A stretch of DNA of 20,694 bases from an uncultured Sediminicola sp. (GCA_938039345.1 CALHVB010000024.1:1-20694), one strand, 5' to 3'; shown: positions 6,963 to 14,163, numbered from the stretch's first letter. The notes: generated by a model not told the origin, from the sequence alone. A program made the numbers and translations.

Positions 6963-7958
6963 TTATTTTAGTTTTGCTGATGCCGCTATTAATAAGTTTT
7001 TTGTAGCTAAAATTCCATCTTCTTCTCCCATTTTATGGCCTTCGTACTCCACACCGATAAATCCGTTATACCCTTCATTTTTAACAATTTGAAGTAACTT
7101 TCCGTAATCTAATTTTGTTTCATTACCTGCTTCATCAAAATTATACGACTTAGCACTTACCGCTTTTGCAAAAGGCATTAATTCTTTTACTCCTTTATAA
7201 TTATCATATGTTTCTATACACTCAGAACCATAGTAAGAGCCATCTTTTCTTTTAACACAAAAATTTCCGAAATCTGGTAGTGTTCCACAGTTTTCCATTC
7301 CAACTTTTTCCATTACTTTTGCTAATTTAGAAGCATTGGAGGATAATCCTCCGTGGTTTTCTACAATTACATTTACATGCTTATCTTTAGCATAAGTAGC
7401 TAATTGCGTAAGTCCATCAACAGCATTAGAAACCCATTCTTCAGCAATTTTACTTCCCATTAAATTAACTCTAATAGAATGGCAACCCATTGCAGCTGCT
7501 GCATCTACCCATTTATAATGGTTCTCTACAGCAAGCTTACGTTCTTTAGCATTTGTAGTTGCTAAATCTCCTTGCCCATCTATCATGATAATTAAATTTT
7601 TAAGACCATGCTTATTACTCTCCTCATTACATTTTTTAACGAAAGACGCCATAGCTTCTTTGGAATAATTTGTTGCTTCTAGTTCTTTCCTGTACAACTG
7701 ACTTACATATTCCAAACCTTCAAAACCCCAAGATTTTGCCTTTTCGGCAAAAGAATATGGATCCAAGCCCTCTTCTAATATCATTTTATGTATAGACCAT
7801 TGCGCTAAAGAGAGTTTAAAAAATGGCTTTGCTTTCACAGGTTCTTTTACCTCTATTACTTCTTGTTTTTCTTCTTTCTTAGCTTCTTTACAAGAATATA
7901 TCATTGAAAAAACAATAACCCCTAATAGAACCATTTTTAATAACCCACTTTTTTTCAT
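6963..7958 (-). CDS. Sugar phosphate isomerase/epimerase-like TIM-barrel lipoprotein
   Basis: A 331-residue protein. A basic N-terminus and hydrophobic stretch lead to IYSC with C23 as the likely lipidated residue, then a charged linker (residues 24-44) and an AP_endonuc_2 barrel from about residue 47. Probable metal-site residues are E200 with N201-H202 (VIVENHGG), D229 (LPDFGNF) and E304 (IGVEYEG). The signal places this sugar isomerase-type enzyme outside the cytoplasm, unlike its cytoplasmic relative at 2610-3662. It is transcribed divergently from the GMC dehydrogenase genes, 129 bp away. It may act on the oxidised sugar at the cell surface or in the periplasm; this is inference. A T7 run (A7 in the gene) directly follows the start codon. 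Confidence 0.87.
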   Translation of the reverse strand: MKKSGLLKMVLLGVIVFSMIYSCKEAKKEEKQEVIEVKEPVKAKPFFKLSLAQWSIHKMILEEGLDPYSFAEKAKSWGFEGLEYVSQLYRKELEATNYSKEAMASFVKKCNEESNKHGLKNLIIMIDGQGDLATTNAKERKLAVENHYKWVDAAAAMGCHSIRVNLMGSKIAEEWVSNAVDGLTQLATYAKDKHVNVIVENHGGLSSNASKLAKVMEKVGMENCGTLPDFGNFCVKRKDGSYYGSECIETYDNYKGVKELMPFAKAVSAKSYNFDEAGNETKLDYGKLLQIVKNEGYNGFIGVEYEGHKMGEEDGILATKNLLIAASAKLK

Positions 7959-8018
7959 TTATTTTTTATTTTCATTAAACCCAACAACTACATCGATATA
8001 GTTATTATAATCATAATA

Positions 8019-8039
8019 TTTACAGCGTTTAAATGTAAA
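8019..8039. promoter_or_regulatory. Inverted repeat in the divergent promoter region
   Basis: TTTACA (8019-8024) and TGTAAA (8034-8039) are separated by 9 nt, midway between the barrel lipoprotein (-) and GMC (+) starts. It could be an operator controlling both directions. The repeat is short and AT-rich, and no clear TAnnTTTG was found for either gene here. Confidence 0.3.
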
Positions 8040-8087
8040 AAATTAATTTTATATTTATAAAATATCTCAAATAAACAATGAAAATTT

Positions 8088-9799
8088 ATGAGCAAGTTTT
8101 ATTACAACGAAGAGCAAGAGTCTTATGATGCTATTGTAGTTGGCACTGGTATAAGTGGTGGCTGGGCAGCAAAAGAGCTTTGTGAAAATGGTTTAAAAAC
8201 ACTTGTTTTAGAGAGAGGTAGAATGGTTACACATATAAAAGACTACGTAACAGCTCATAAAGACCCTTGGGATTTTCCAAATGGCGGCATGCCAACTCAA
8301 GAAGATATAAAAAAACAACCCAAACAACACAGAAGTGGCTATACTACGAAAGCAGAAAGTAAAGATTGGTTTGTTAATGATTTAGAACACCCTTACAATG
8401 AAAAAAACGTTTTGATTGGATGCGTGGCTACCACGTTGGAGGACGTTCTTTACAATGGGGAAGACAATCTTACCGCTTAAGTGATATAGATTTTAATGCG
8501 AATAAAAATGATGGACATGGTGTAGATTGGCCTTTACGCTATAAAGATATAGCTCCATGGTATGATAAAGTTGAAACATTTATTGGTATAAGTGGTGAAG
8601 CACTTGGATTACCACAACTACCCGATAGCAAATTTTTACCTGCAGTAGAATTAAATTGTGTAGAAGAACACTTAAAGCAAAAAGTATCCAACAATTTTGA
8701 TGGAAGAGTAGTTACTGTGGGTAGAATAGCCCATATTATGGGAACAAAACAGTTCGACGGACGAAGTAAATGTCAATTTCGTAATCGTTGTATAAGAGGC
8801 TGTCCTTTTGGCGCTTATTTTAGTAGTTTATCATCTACACTTCCAGCTGCGGAAAAAACAGGAAATATGACACTTAGACCAGATTCCATAGTTTCTGAAG
8901 TCATCTATAATCCTGACACTAAAAAAGCAACCGGAGTAAAAGTCATTGATAGACTTACTAAAGAGGAATTTGTGTTTAAAGCAAAAGTAATATTCTTATG
9001 TGCCTCTTCAATCGCATCTACTTCTATATTAATGCAATCTAAATCGGATAGTTTTCCTGACGGTATGGGTAATAGATCCAACCAATTGGGGCGTAATATT
9101 ATGGACCATCATCTTAAAGTTGGAGCCCATGCTAAATTTGATGGTTTTAAAGATAAATATTATAAAGGGAGAAGACCAGGAGGTATTTACATTCCTAGAT
9201 TTAGGAATCTTGGAAAAGATAGCAACCAAAAAGATTACATCCGCGGATTTGGCTATCAGGGGAGAGCTACAAGAGGGAATTGGGAAGATTCTATTGCTGA
9301 ATTATCTCATGGAAAAGACCTTAAAGAAGCCATATTAAAACCTGGTGGATGGAATATAGGTATTATGGGATTTGGAGAAGTATTACCATATCAAGAAAAT
9401 AGATTTACTTTAGATTATGATAAAAAAGACCAATGGGGTTTACCTACCGTTACTTTCGATGCTGAGTTAAAAGAAAATGAACTTAACATGCGTAAAGACA
9501 TGAAACAATCTGCAGTAGAGATGTTAGAAAAATCTGGTTTTAAAAATGTTACTGCTTTTGATGACAAAATAGGCTTAGGCCTTGGTATTCATGAAATGGG
9601 TACTGCTCGTATGGGTAGAGACCCTAAAACATCTGTATTAAATGGTAATAACCAACTCCATGATGTGCCAAATGTATATGTAACAGATGGTTCTTTTATG
9701 ACATCTGCAAGCTGTGTTAATCCCTCTTTAACTTATATGGCATTTACTGCCAGAGCAGCAAACCATGCAGCTCAAGAACTTAAAAAAGGAAAGTTATAA
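8088..9799 (+). CDS. GMC family oxidoreductase, interrupted by a -1 frameshift
   Basis: Two overlapping frames (8088-8480 and, from its first ATG, 8420-9799) together encode one FAD-dependent glucose-methanol-choline oxidoreductase of about 570 residues. The first supplies the FAD-binding GTGISGG (G19-G24) and LERG. The second supplies RGYHVGGRSLQWGRQSYR, a Cys-rich block (KCQFRNRCIRGCPFGAYF), and the catalytic pair H502 (GIHEMGTARMG) and N545 (SCVNPSLTYMAFTARAANHA). The junction is at 8401-8408, where a -1 shift gives EKKRFDWMRGY. The family includes glucoside and gluconate dehydrogenases. With the adjacent Tat-type subunit it would oxidise a sugar on the outer side of the inner membrane. 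Without frameshifting, only a 130-residue fragment lacking the catalytic domain is made. It could be a sequencing error, a pseudogene, phase variation or recoding. Confidence 0.88.
8401..8408 (+). other. A7 homopolymer and A AAA AAC slippery heptamer at the GMC frame break
   Basis: The GMC reading frame reads GAA AAA AAC, so the heptamer A AAA AAC (8402-8408) is in the phase needed for -1 ribosomal slippage, and the -1 frame is exactly the one that continues the protein. A small GC-rich stem, CGTGG (8423-8427) and CCACG (8431-8435) with a 3-nt loop, follows after about 14 nt. Loss of one A from an original A8 would create the same arrangement, so the heptamer is not independent proof of recoding. 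Confidence 0.6.
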
Positions 9800-10452
9800 T
9801 GGATAGAAGAAAAGCACTCAAAAATTTAGGGTTATCACTTGGTTACACAGTTGCTGCTCCTACTCTAATTAGTATTTTTCAAAGTTGTGAAAACGAAAAA
9901 AAGACGATTTGGACTCCTGACTTTTTTACTAAAGAAGAAGGAGATATCATATTAAAACTGGTTGACCTTATTCTTCCAAAAACGGATACTCCTTCTGCTT
10001 CAGAAATTAATGTTCATCTATTTATAGATAAGTTTATAAATGAAGTGGTAGAAAAAGAGCAACAAAATCTACTAAAAACAGGACTTAACACTCTAATTTC
10101 AAAAACCATAAAGATTACCGATAAAGAAAATATAACAGACCTTACTCTGGGAGATTTAGATATAGCTATAGAAAACTCATTAAAAATTTCTAAAGAACAG
10201 GCTAAAAGCAACAAACAAAAAATAAATAAATACAAAAGGAGTGTAAAAAATGGAGATAACTTATCTCAACTTAATGATGTACACGCTATATATGCTTTTA
10301 CTAGCGAGTTAAGAGATTTAACAATCTTGGGCTACAAAACATCTGAATATATAGGTGAAGAAGTACTAGCTTATTTGCCTATCCCTGGTGAAAATATTGC
10401 TTGTGGTGACTTAGAAGAATTAACAGGAGGAAAAGCATGGTCCTTGCAATAA
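9799..10452 (+). CDS. Gluconate 2-dehydrogenase subunit 3 family protein
   Basis: A 217-residue small subunit with a twin-arginine motif at the very N-terminus (DRRKALKNLG, R3-R4), a hydrophobic segment and a possible lipobox ending at C30 (FQSC). It would be exported by Tat, carrying the folded FAD subunit with it, since the GMC protein has no signal of its own. The rest matches the family: FFTKEEGDIILKLVDLILPKTDTPSASE (split about residues 42-70) and the C-terminal YLPIPGENIACGDLEELTGGKAWSLQ segment. The start codon overlaps the GMC stop by one base (TAATG), so synthesis depends on ribosomes reaching the end of the GMC frame. This makes the frameshift upstream relevant to its expression. 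No cytochrome c gene follows. Confidence 0.9.
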   Translation: MDRRKALKNLGLSLGYTVAAPTLISIFQSCENEKKTIWTPDFFTKEEGDIILKLVDLILPKTDTPSASEINVHLFIDKFINEVVEKEQQNLLKTGLNTLISKTIKITDKENITDLTLGDLDIAIENSLKISKEQAKSNKQKINKYKRSVKNGDNLSQLNDVHAIYAFTSELRDLTILGYKTSEYIGEEVLAYLPIPGENIACGDLEELTGGKAWSLQ

Positions 10453-10591
10453 ACAATTAAAAATAAACACCCTTTATTTTACAATAAGATATTATTTTAA
10501 CATTTAATCTGAAAAATTTAACACTTTATCGTAATCCAATTGTTAATTTAGCAACGTACATATAAAACAAATCACAAAACCCCGAAACAAA

Positions 10592-10675
10592 ATGGACAAT
10601 TATATTATATTCTTATTGCTTTATGGTTCTGCTTTATTAGTAGTTAATATTTTAAAGCCTATGATTAAAAAATAA
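10592..10675 (+). CDS. Putative 27-residue single-pass membrane peptide
   Basis: The ORF encodes MDNYIIFLLLYGSALLVVNI followed by LKPMIKK: one hydrophobic helix and a basic tail, which predicts a single membrane span with the C-terminus inside. The ATG follows an A-rich leader (CAAAATGG) and the ORF ends with TAA. A degenerate -7 (TAATTTAG at 10544-10551) lies about 40 nt upstream and a strong terminator about 70 nt downstream, so it could be its own transcription unit. It has no recognised family. A chance ORF of this size in AT-rich DNA cannot be excluded. Confidence 0.45.
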   Translation: MDNYIIFLLLYGSALLVVNILKPMIKK

Positions 10676-10744
10676 TAAATTATTCTCTTTTTAAAATAAT
10701 TTTAAAAGGATAGTATTTACATAAACAAAAACAATTTATAGTAT

Positions 10745-10776
10745 AAAAAATGCCCTCTAAATAGAGGGCATTTTTT
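10745..10776. terminator. Intrinsic terminator, copy 1 of a duplicated hairpin
   Basis: TGCCCTCT (10751-10758) pairs perfectly with AGAGGGCA (10763-10770) around an AAAT loop, with A6 before and T6 after. It ends the transcript of the 27-codon ORF and possibly of the GMC operon, and works in both directions. Confidence 0.85.
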
Positions 10777-11041
10777 ATATGTAGGCTTGTAAAATTTGGG
10801 GTAAAATATTATTATGATTGAGCAATTAGGTTAATTTGGTTATAAACACAATCACTTAATAATACGGTAAAGATATATATAACAATACTTTACAAAAATA
10901 ATATGTTGTGAATTTATACTATTCTGTTGTTGCTCATACGAACGGTATATTTTCTCGGATTAATAGCACAATTATTATATCTCTTTTTGTTTTAACGCAA
11001 CGATTTTATTTTTATACATCTTGTTAAAAAACAATTATAAA
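10777..11041. other. Non-coding stretch before the small lipoprotein gene
   Basis: No credible gene is seen here. The first 30 nt resemble the sequence following the second terminator copy (TAGG, TTGT, ATTTGG and TAAA blocks). The remainder is AT-rich and holds one copy of TGTTGTGAA (10904-10912). Close to the downstream gene, TTTG (10986-10989) and TATTTTTA (11007-11014) form only an approximate promoter, with a 17-nt spacer that is short for the group. Confidence 0.5.
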
Positions 11042-11452
11042 ATGAAAAAACTAATTTTTATTAATGTTATTATCCTTTTTTTAATTAGCTGTAATAATGA
11101 TGATAACGGTACAATAGCTGAACACTCTATTAATGGCTCTTGGAATTTAAAAAATGTTTCTGGAGGTATTGTAGGGGTTAACCTCGATTATAATGCAGAA
11201 CAAGTTATATGGACTTTTAACGAAAGTAAAAACTCTATAGAAGTTAAAAACAATATTATAACTACAGGTCCTAAAAATATTTATTCAGGATTGTCTACTG
11301 GCTCTTATACTTATGAAATAAAAATAGATGAAGAAAAAGAAATTCTACATATAAATGAGGCTTTATTTGGAGTAATTAAAATAGAAAATAAAATACTAAC
11401 AATAAATGATAATTTGGCTGCTGATGGTTTTCTATATACTTATAGCAAATAA
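11042..11452 (+). CDS. Small lipocalin-like lipoprotein
   Basis: A 136-residue lipoprotein if the start is the second in-frame Met (11042), giving MKKLIFINVIILFLISC with a lipobox Cys at residue 17. The upstream Met at 11021 adds seven polar residues before the signal and is less likely. The mature part begins NNDDNGTIAEHSINGSWNLKNVSGG, the opening of Bacteroidota lipocalin-like/DUF5004-type domains (a GxW strand), followed by alternating beta-strand segments and a short C-terminus ending TYSK. No function is known. It stands alone, bracketed by two nearly identical terminator hairpins, which hints that the flanking sequence was duplicated. Confidence 0.75.
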   Translation: MKKLIFINVIILFLISCNNDDNGTIAEHSINGSWNLKNVSGGIVGVNLDYNAEQVIWTFNESKNSIEVKNNIITTGPKNIYSGLSTGSYTYEIKIDEEKEILHINEALFGVIKIENKILTINDNLAADGFLYTYSK

Positions 11453-11476
11453 CAGTAATATTAAAACAGTAACAAC

Positions 11477-11509
11477 AAAAAAATGCCCTCTTATTAGAGG
11501 GCATTTTTT
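11477..11509. terminator. Intrinsic terminator, copy 2 of a duplicated hairpin
   Basis: TGCCCTCT (11484-11491) pairs with AGAGGGCA (11496-11503) around TATT, with A7 before and T6 after. The stem is identical to copy 1 at 10745-10776. It ends the small lipoprotein transcript and can also stop minus-strand transcription coming from hflX. Confidence 0.88.
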
Positions 11510-11762
11510 CTAAGTAGGATTTGTTAAGATTTGGTAAATCTTTAAGGTTTTAATTAAGCTCCGATTTGGGGAAATCTAAGCATTTAGTGTTATTAAATAA
11601 TCATGATAATTTGGGGGTAACTTATTCTCTAATCACACTGTAAATATAGAATAAACAATGTGTACTATTGATTTTTTGTTGTGAAGTAACCAAAAAGTGT
11701 TGTGAAAAAAACCTACAATGTTTTGTGTCCGACGAATGACATTCTACCCCAAGCTTAATAAT
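11510..11762. other. Non-coding stretch with repeated short motifs between the small lipoprotein and hflX
   Basis: No gene is visible here. The stretch contains small hairpin-forming copies of an ATTTGG-type motif (AGATTT-GGT-AAATCT near 11531; GATTT-GGGG-AAATC near 11563; ATTTGGGGG near 11612) and two copies of TGTTGTGAA (11677-11685 and 11698-11706). The hflX stop at its right end has no adjacent hairpin with a U-tract. Confidence 0.5.
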
Positions 11763-12974
11763 TTAATATTCATCTAAATTCTCAGGATATAAAAAATTAT
11801 TATAAGGAAAACGGGTTATATGTATATCTCTTACCTCATCATAAACTCTTTTTCTAAACTCGCTTAAATTTTCTTTATTTAAGGCAGAAATAAATAATGC
11901 TCTATCTCCAACTTTTTGCATCCAGGTTTGTTTCCACTCATCAATTGTAAAGTGCTTTTCTGTTCTTTCTGTAATTAAATCGTCATGATCTATAGTTTCA
12001 TGTTTATATTGATCAATCTTATTAAAAACCATGATAATTTTTTTATCAGCACTATCAATCTCATCTAAAATTTTATTTACAGAAGCTATATGTTCTTCAA
12101 AATTAGGGTGAGATATATCTACAACATGTAATAACAAATCTGCCTCTCTAACTTCATCTAAAGTACTTTTAAAACTTTCTACCAACTGCGTTGGTAATTT
12201 TCTAATAAAACCTACTGTATCTGTTAATAAAAAAGGGAGGTTGCCAATAACTACTTTACGCACTGTAGTATCTAAGGTGGCAAAAAGCTTATTTTCTGCA
12301 AATACATCACTCTTACTTACTACATTCATTAATGTAGACTTACCTACATTAGTATAACCCACCAAAGCAACACGTACTAAAGCACCACGATTGCCTCGTT
12401 GTACTCCCATTTGCCTGTCTATCTTTAAAAGTTTCTTTTTTAGTAATGATATCCTATCTCTTACGATACGCCTATCTGTGTCTATCTCTGTTTCTCCAGG
12501 TCCACGCATACCAATACCCCCTTTTTGGCGCTCTAAGTGTGTCCATAAACCTGTTAATCTAGGTAATAAGTATTGATACTGTGCCAGTTCTACCTGTGTA
12601 CGGGCATTACTAGATTGTGCTCTTTGCGCAAAAATATCTAGTATAAGAATTGTACGATCTAAAATTTTACACCGTAACTGTTTTTCTATATTTCGCTGTT
12701 GTGCAGGGGAAAGCTCATCATCAAAAATAAAAGTGCTTATTTTGTTTTCTTCTACAAAAGTTTCTACTTCTTGCATTTTCCCAGTACCTATATAGGTTTT
12801 TGGAAAAGGAACATCTACCCGTTGTACAAAACGTTTACTTACCTCTCCGCCTGCTGTATAAGTTAAAAACTCTAACTCGTCCAAATATTCATTTACCTGC
12901 ACTTCATTCTGTTCCCTAGATATAACACCTATCAAAACTGTCTTTTCGTACTCAGTATCTTTTTTCTCTAACAT
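11763..12974 (-). CDS. hflX: GTPase HflX
   Basis: A 403-residue ribosome-associated GTPase; in other bacteria HflX splits stalled or heat-damaged ribosomes. The N-terminal HflX domain (about residues 10-195) includes the conserved block GIGMRGPGETEIDTDRR (154-170). The G domain has G1 GYTNVGKST (206-214), switch I ATLDTT, G3 DTVG (252-255), G4 NKID (318-321) and G5 SALN. The C-terminal tail is short. The length is normal and every motif is intact. It is transcribed alone and is divergent from the endonuclease-like gene. A -7 element TAGATTTG lies 18 nt upstream of the ATG. Confidence 0.96.
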   Translation of the reverse strand: MLEKKDTEYEKTVLIGVISREQNEVQVNEYLDELEFLTYTAGGEVSKRFVQRVDVPFPKTYIGTGKMQEVETFVEENKISTFIFDDELSPAQQRNIEKQLRCKILDRTILILDIFAQRAQSSNARTQVELAQYQYLLPRLTGLWTHLERQKGGIGMRGPGETEIDTDRRIVRDRISLLKKKLLKIDRQMGVQRGNRGALVRVALVGYTNVGKSTLMNVVSKSDVFAENKLFATLDTTVRKVVIGNLPFLLTDTVGFIRKLPTQLVESFKSTLDEVREADLLLHVVDISHPNFEEHIASVNKILDEIDSADKKIIMVFNKIDQYKHETIDHDDLITERTEKHFTIDEWKQTWMQKVGDRALFISALNKENLSEFRKRVYDEVRDIHITRFPYNNFLYPENLDEY

Positions 12975-12991
12975 AAAAACAAATTAAAGTG

Positions 12992-12999
12992 CAAATCTA
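12992..12999 (-). promoter_or_regulatory. Candidate -7 element for hflX
   Basis: On the minus strand this reads TAGATTTG, an exact TAnnTTTG match 18 nt before the hflX ATG. No TTTG is found at the standard spacing. Confidence 0.4.
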
Positions 13000-13016
13000 A
13001 TTAATAGTTCGTAAGC

Positions 13017-13032
13017 TATTTTTGTATTTTTG
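13017..13032 (+). promoter_or_regulatory. Tandem -7 elements for the endonuclease-like gene
   Basis: Two head-to-tail copies of TATTTTTG (13017-13024 and 13025-13032) both match TAnnTTTG. They end 20 nt before the ATG at 13053, within the 78-bp divergent region shared with hflX. No clear -33 was found for either. Confidence 0.4.
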
Positions 13033-13052
13033 AAAACAAACCCAAAATAAAT

Positions 13053-14030
13053 ATGTTTCTTTCGCTTTTTAAAAAAAAATCTAAAAAAAAGAACCTGCAC
13101 ACTATTGGTTTTTACAATCTAGAGAATTTATTTGACACTATAGACGATCCAGATACTTTAGATGATGATTTTACTCCTACAGGATCAAAAAAGTGGACTA
13201 ACAGACGTTATAAAAAAAAGGTATACAAGCTAGCTAAGACCATATCAAAACTAGGTATAGAATCTACTGGACACGCTCCTGTTTTACTAGGTGTAGCCGA
13301 AGTAGAAAACAGAGATGTAATGACAGATCTTATATCTGCTGAACCTCTAAGGAATATGACCTATGATTATGTTCATTATGATTCTCCTGATGAAAGAGGT
13401 ATAGATACTGCACTGATATACGACACCACACATTTTAAAGTTATAGCATCTGAACCCATAACTTTATATCTAGAAAATGAAAATGGCGAAAGAGATACTA
13501 CCAGAGATATATTATATGTTTATGGAAAATTAAATAACGAAAATGTTCATGTTTTTGTAAATCATTGGCCCTCTAGAAGATCAGGTGATGTAGAAACCGA
13601 ATACAAAAGATTAAAAGCTGCGGATACAATCATAGAACGTATGCAAAAAATAGAAAAAGAGCATCTAAACCCAAACTATATTATTATGGGCGATTTTAAT
13701 GATGAGCCTTCTTCTCCCAGTATTCAAAAGCTAATGAATACGCAAGCTTTATATAATCCTATGGAAAAACTCCATTCTCCTTTAAGAGGAAGTGCCAATT
13801 ATAGAAAAAACTGGAGCCTATTTGATCAAATTATTATCTCTCATAATTTCTTTAACTATAAAAAAGGAACACATAGTTATACCGAGGCTGATATTTTTGA
13901 CGAACGTTTTTTAAAAGAATGGGAAGGTAAGTTTAAAGGTAATCCCTATAGAACTTATGTTGGCACAAAATACTTAGGCGGTTATAGTGATCACTTTCCC
14001 GTATACATTCAATTAAAATTTAACAAATAA
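13053..14030 (+). CDS. Endonuclease/exonuclease/phosphatase family protein
   Basis: A 325-residue metal-dependent hydrolase of the DNase I-like fold. Motifs in order are FYNLENLFD (20-28), GVAEVENRD with the metal-binding Glu (80-88), NHWPSRRSG with H171, MGDFNDEPS with D214 and N216, and the terminal YSDHFPV with D313-H314. The complete set indicates an active enzyme on a nucleic acid or phosphoester substrate, which cannot be specified. No signal peptide is evident. Instead the N-terminus is basic (residues 7-13, KKKSKKK), encoded by A9 and A8 runs at 13071-13079 and 13083-13090 that are prone to indels. Many Flavobacteriia relatives carry an export signal, so a shifted or mis-called N-terminus is possible. 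Confidence 0.9.
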   Translation: MFLSLFKKKSKKKNLHTIGFYNLENLFDTIDDPDTLDDDFTPTGSKKWTNRRYKKKVYKLAKTISKLGIESTGHAPVLLGVAEVENRDVMTDLISAEPLRNMTYDYVHYDSPDERGIDTALIYDTTHFKVIASEPITLYLENENGERDTTRDILYVYGKLNNENVHVFVNHWPSRRSGDVETEYKRLKAADTIIERMQKIEKEHLNPNYIIMGDFNDEPSSPSIQKLMNTQALYNPMEKLHSPLRGSANYRKNWSLFDQIIISHNFFNYKKGTHSYTEADIFDERFLKEWEGKFKGNPYRTYVGTKYLGGYSDHFPVYIQLKFNK

Positions 14031-14079
14031 CTTTAATTATTTACACATCACTTTGTAAGATTTTCACAACAAACTAGCT

Positions 14080-14107
14080 ACACTTTATCGAATAAAGAGT
14101 GTTTTTA
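14080..14107 (+). terminator. Possible weak terminator after the endonuclease-like gene
   Basis: ACACTTTAT (14080-14088) pairs with ATAAAG..GTGT (14092-14102) with a two-base bulge and is followed by TTTTT. The imperfect stem makes this tentative. Confidence 0.35.
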
Positions 14108-14130
14108 GTCGAAACCTTGGGTCTTTTTAA

Positions 14131-14138
14131 TATTTTTG
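14131..14138 (+). promoter_or_regulatory. Candidate -7 element for the S8 protease gene
   Basis: TATTTTTG matches TAnnTTTG exactly and lies 25 nt before the ATG at 14164. I see no TTTG at 19-21 nt upstream. Confidence 0.45.
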
Positions 14139-14163
14139 TAGTACAAATCCTACTAAAATTATT

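Noticed and set aside
8420..8422. Internal ATG as an independent start of a second protein
   Set aside because: Conserved GMC residues (RFDW) lie upstream in the same frame, and a protein starting here would lack the FAD-binding glycine loop, so it is better read as the continuation of one gene.
9029..9229. Minus-strand open frame inside the GMC gene, and a plus-frame ORF at 9120-9338
   Set aside because: Both lie in the body of a conserved GMC domain in other frames, with no supporting features.
10592..10675. Identification of the 27-residue ORF as KdpF or a cytochrome oxidase small subunit
   Set aside because: Size and hydrophobicity fit many tiny membrane peptides, and no kdp or oxidase genes are nearby.
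10745..11509. CRISPR-like repeat pair
   Set aside because: There are only two copies about 730 bp apart, each a hairpin with A and T tracts, which is terminator structure and not an array.
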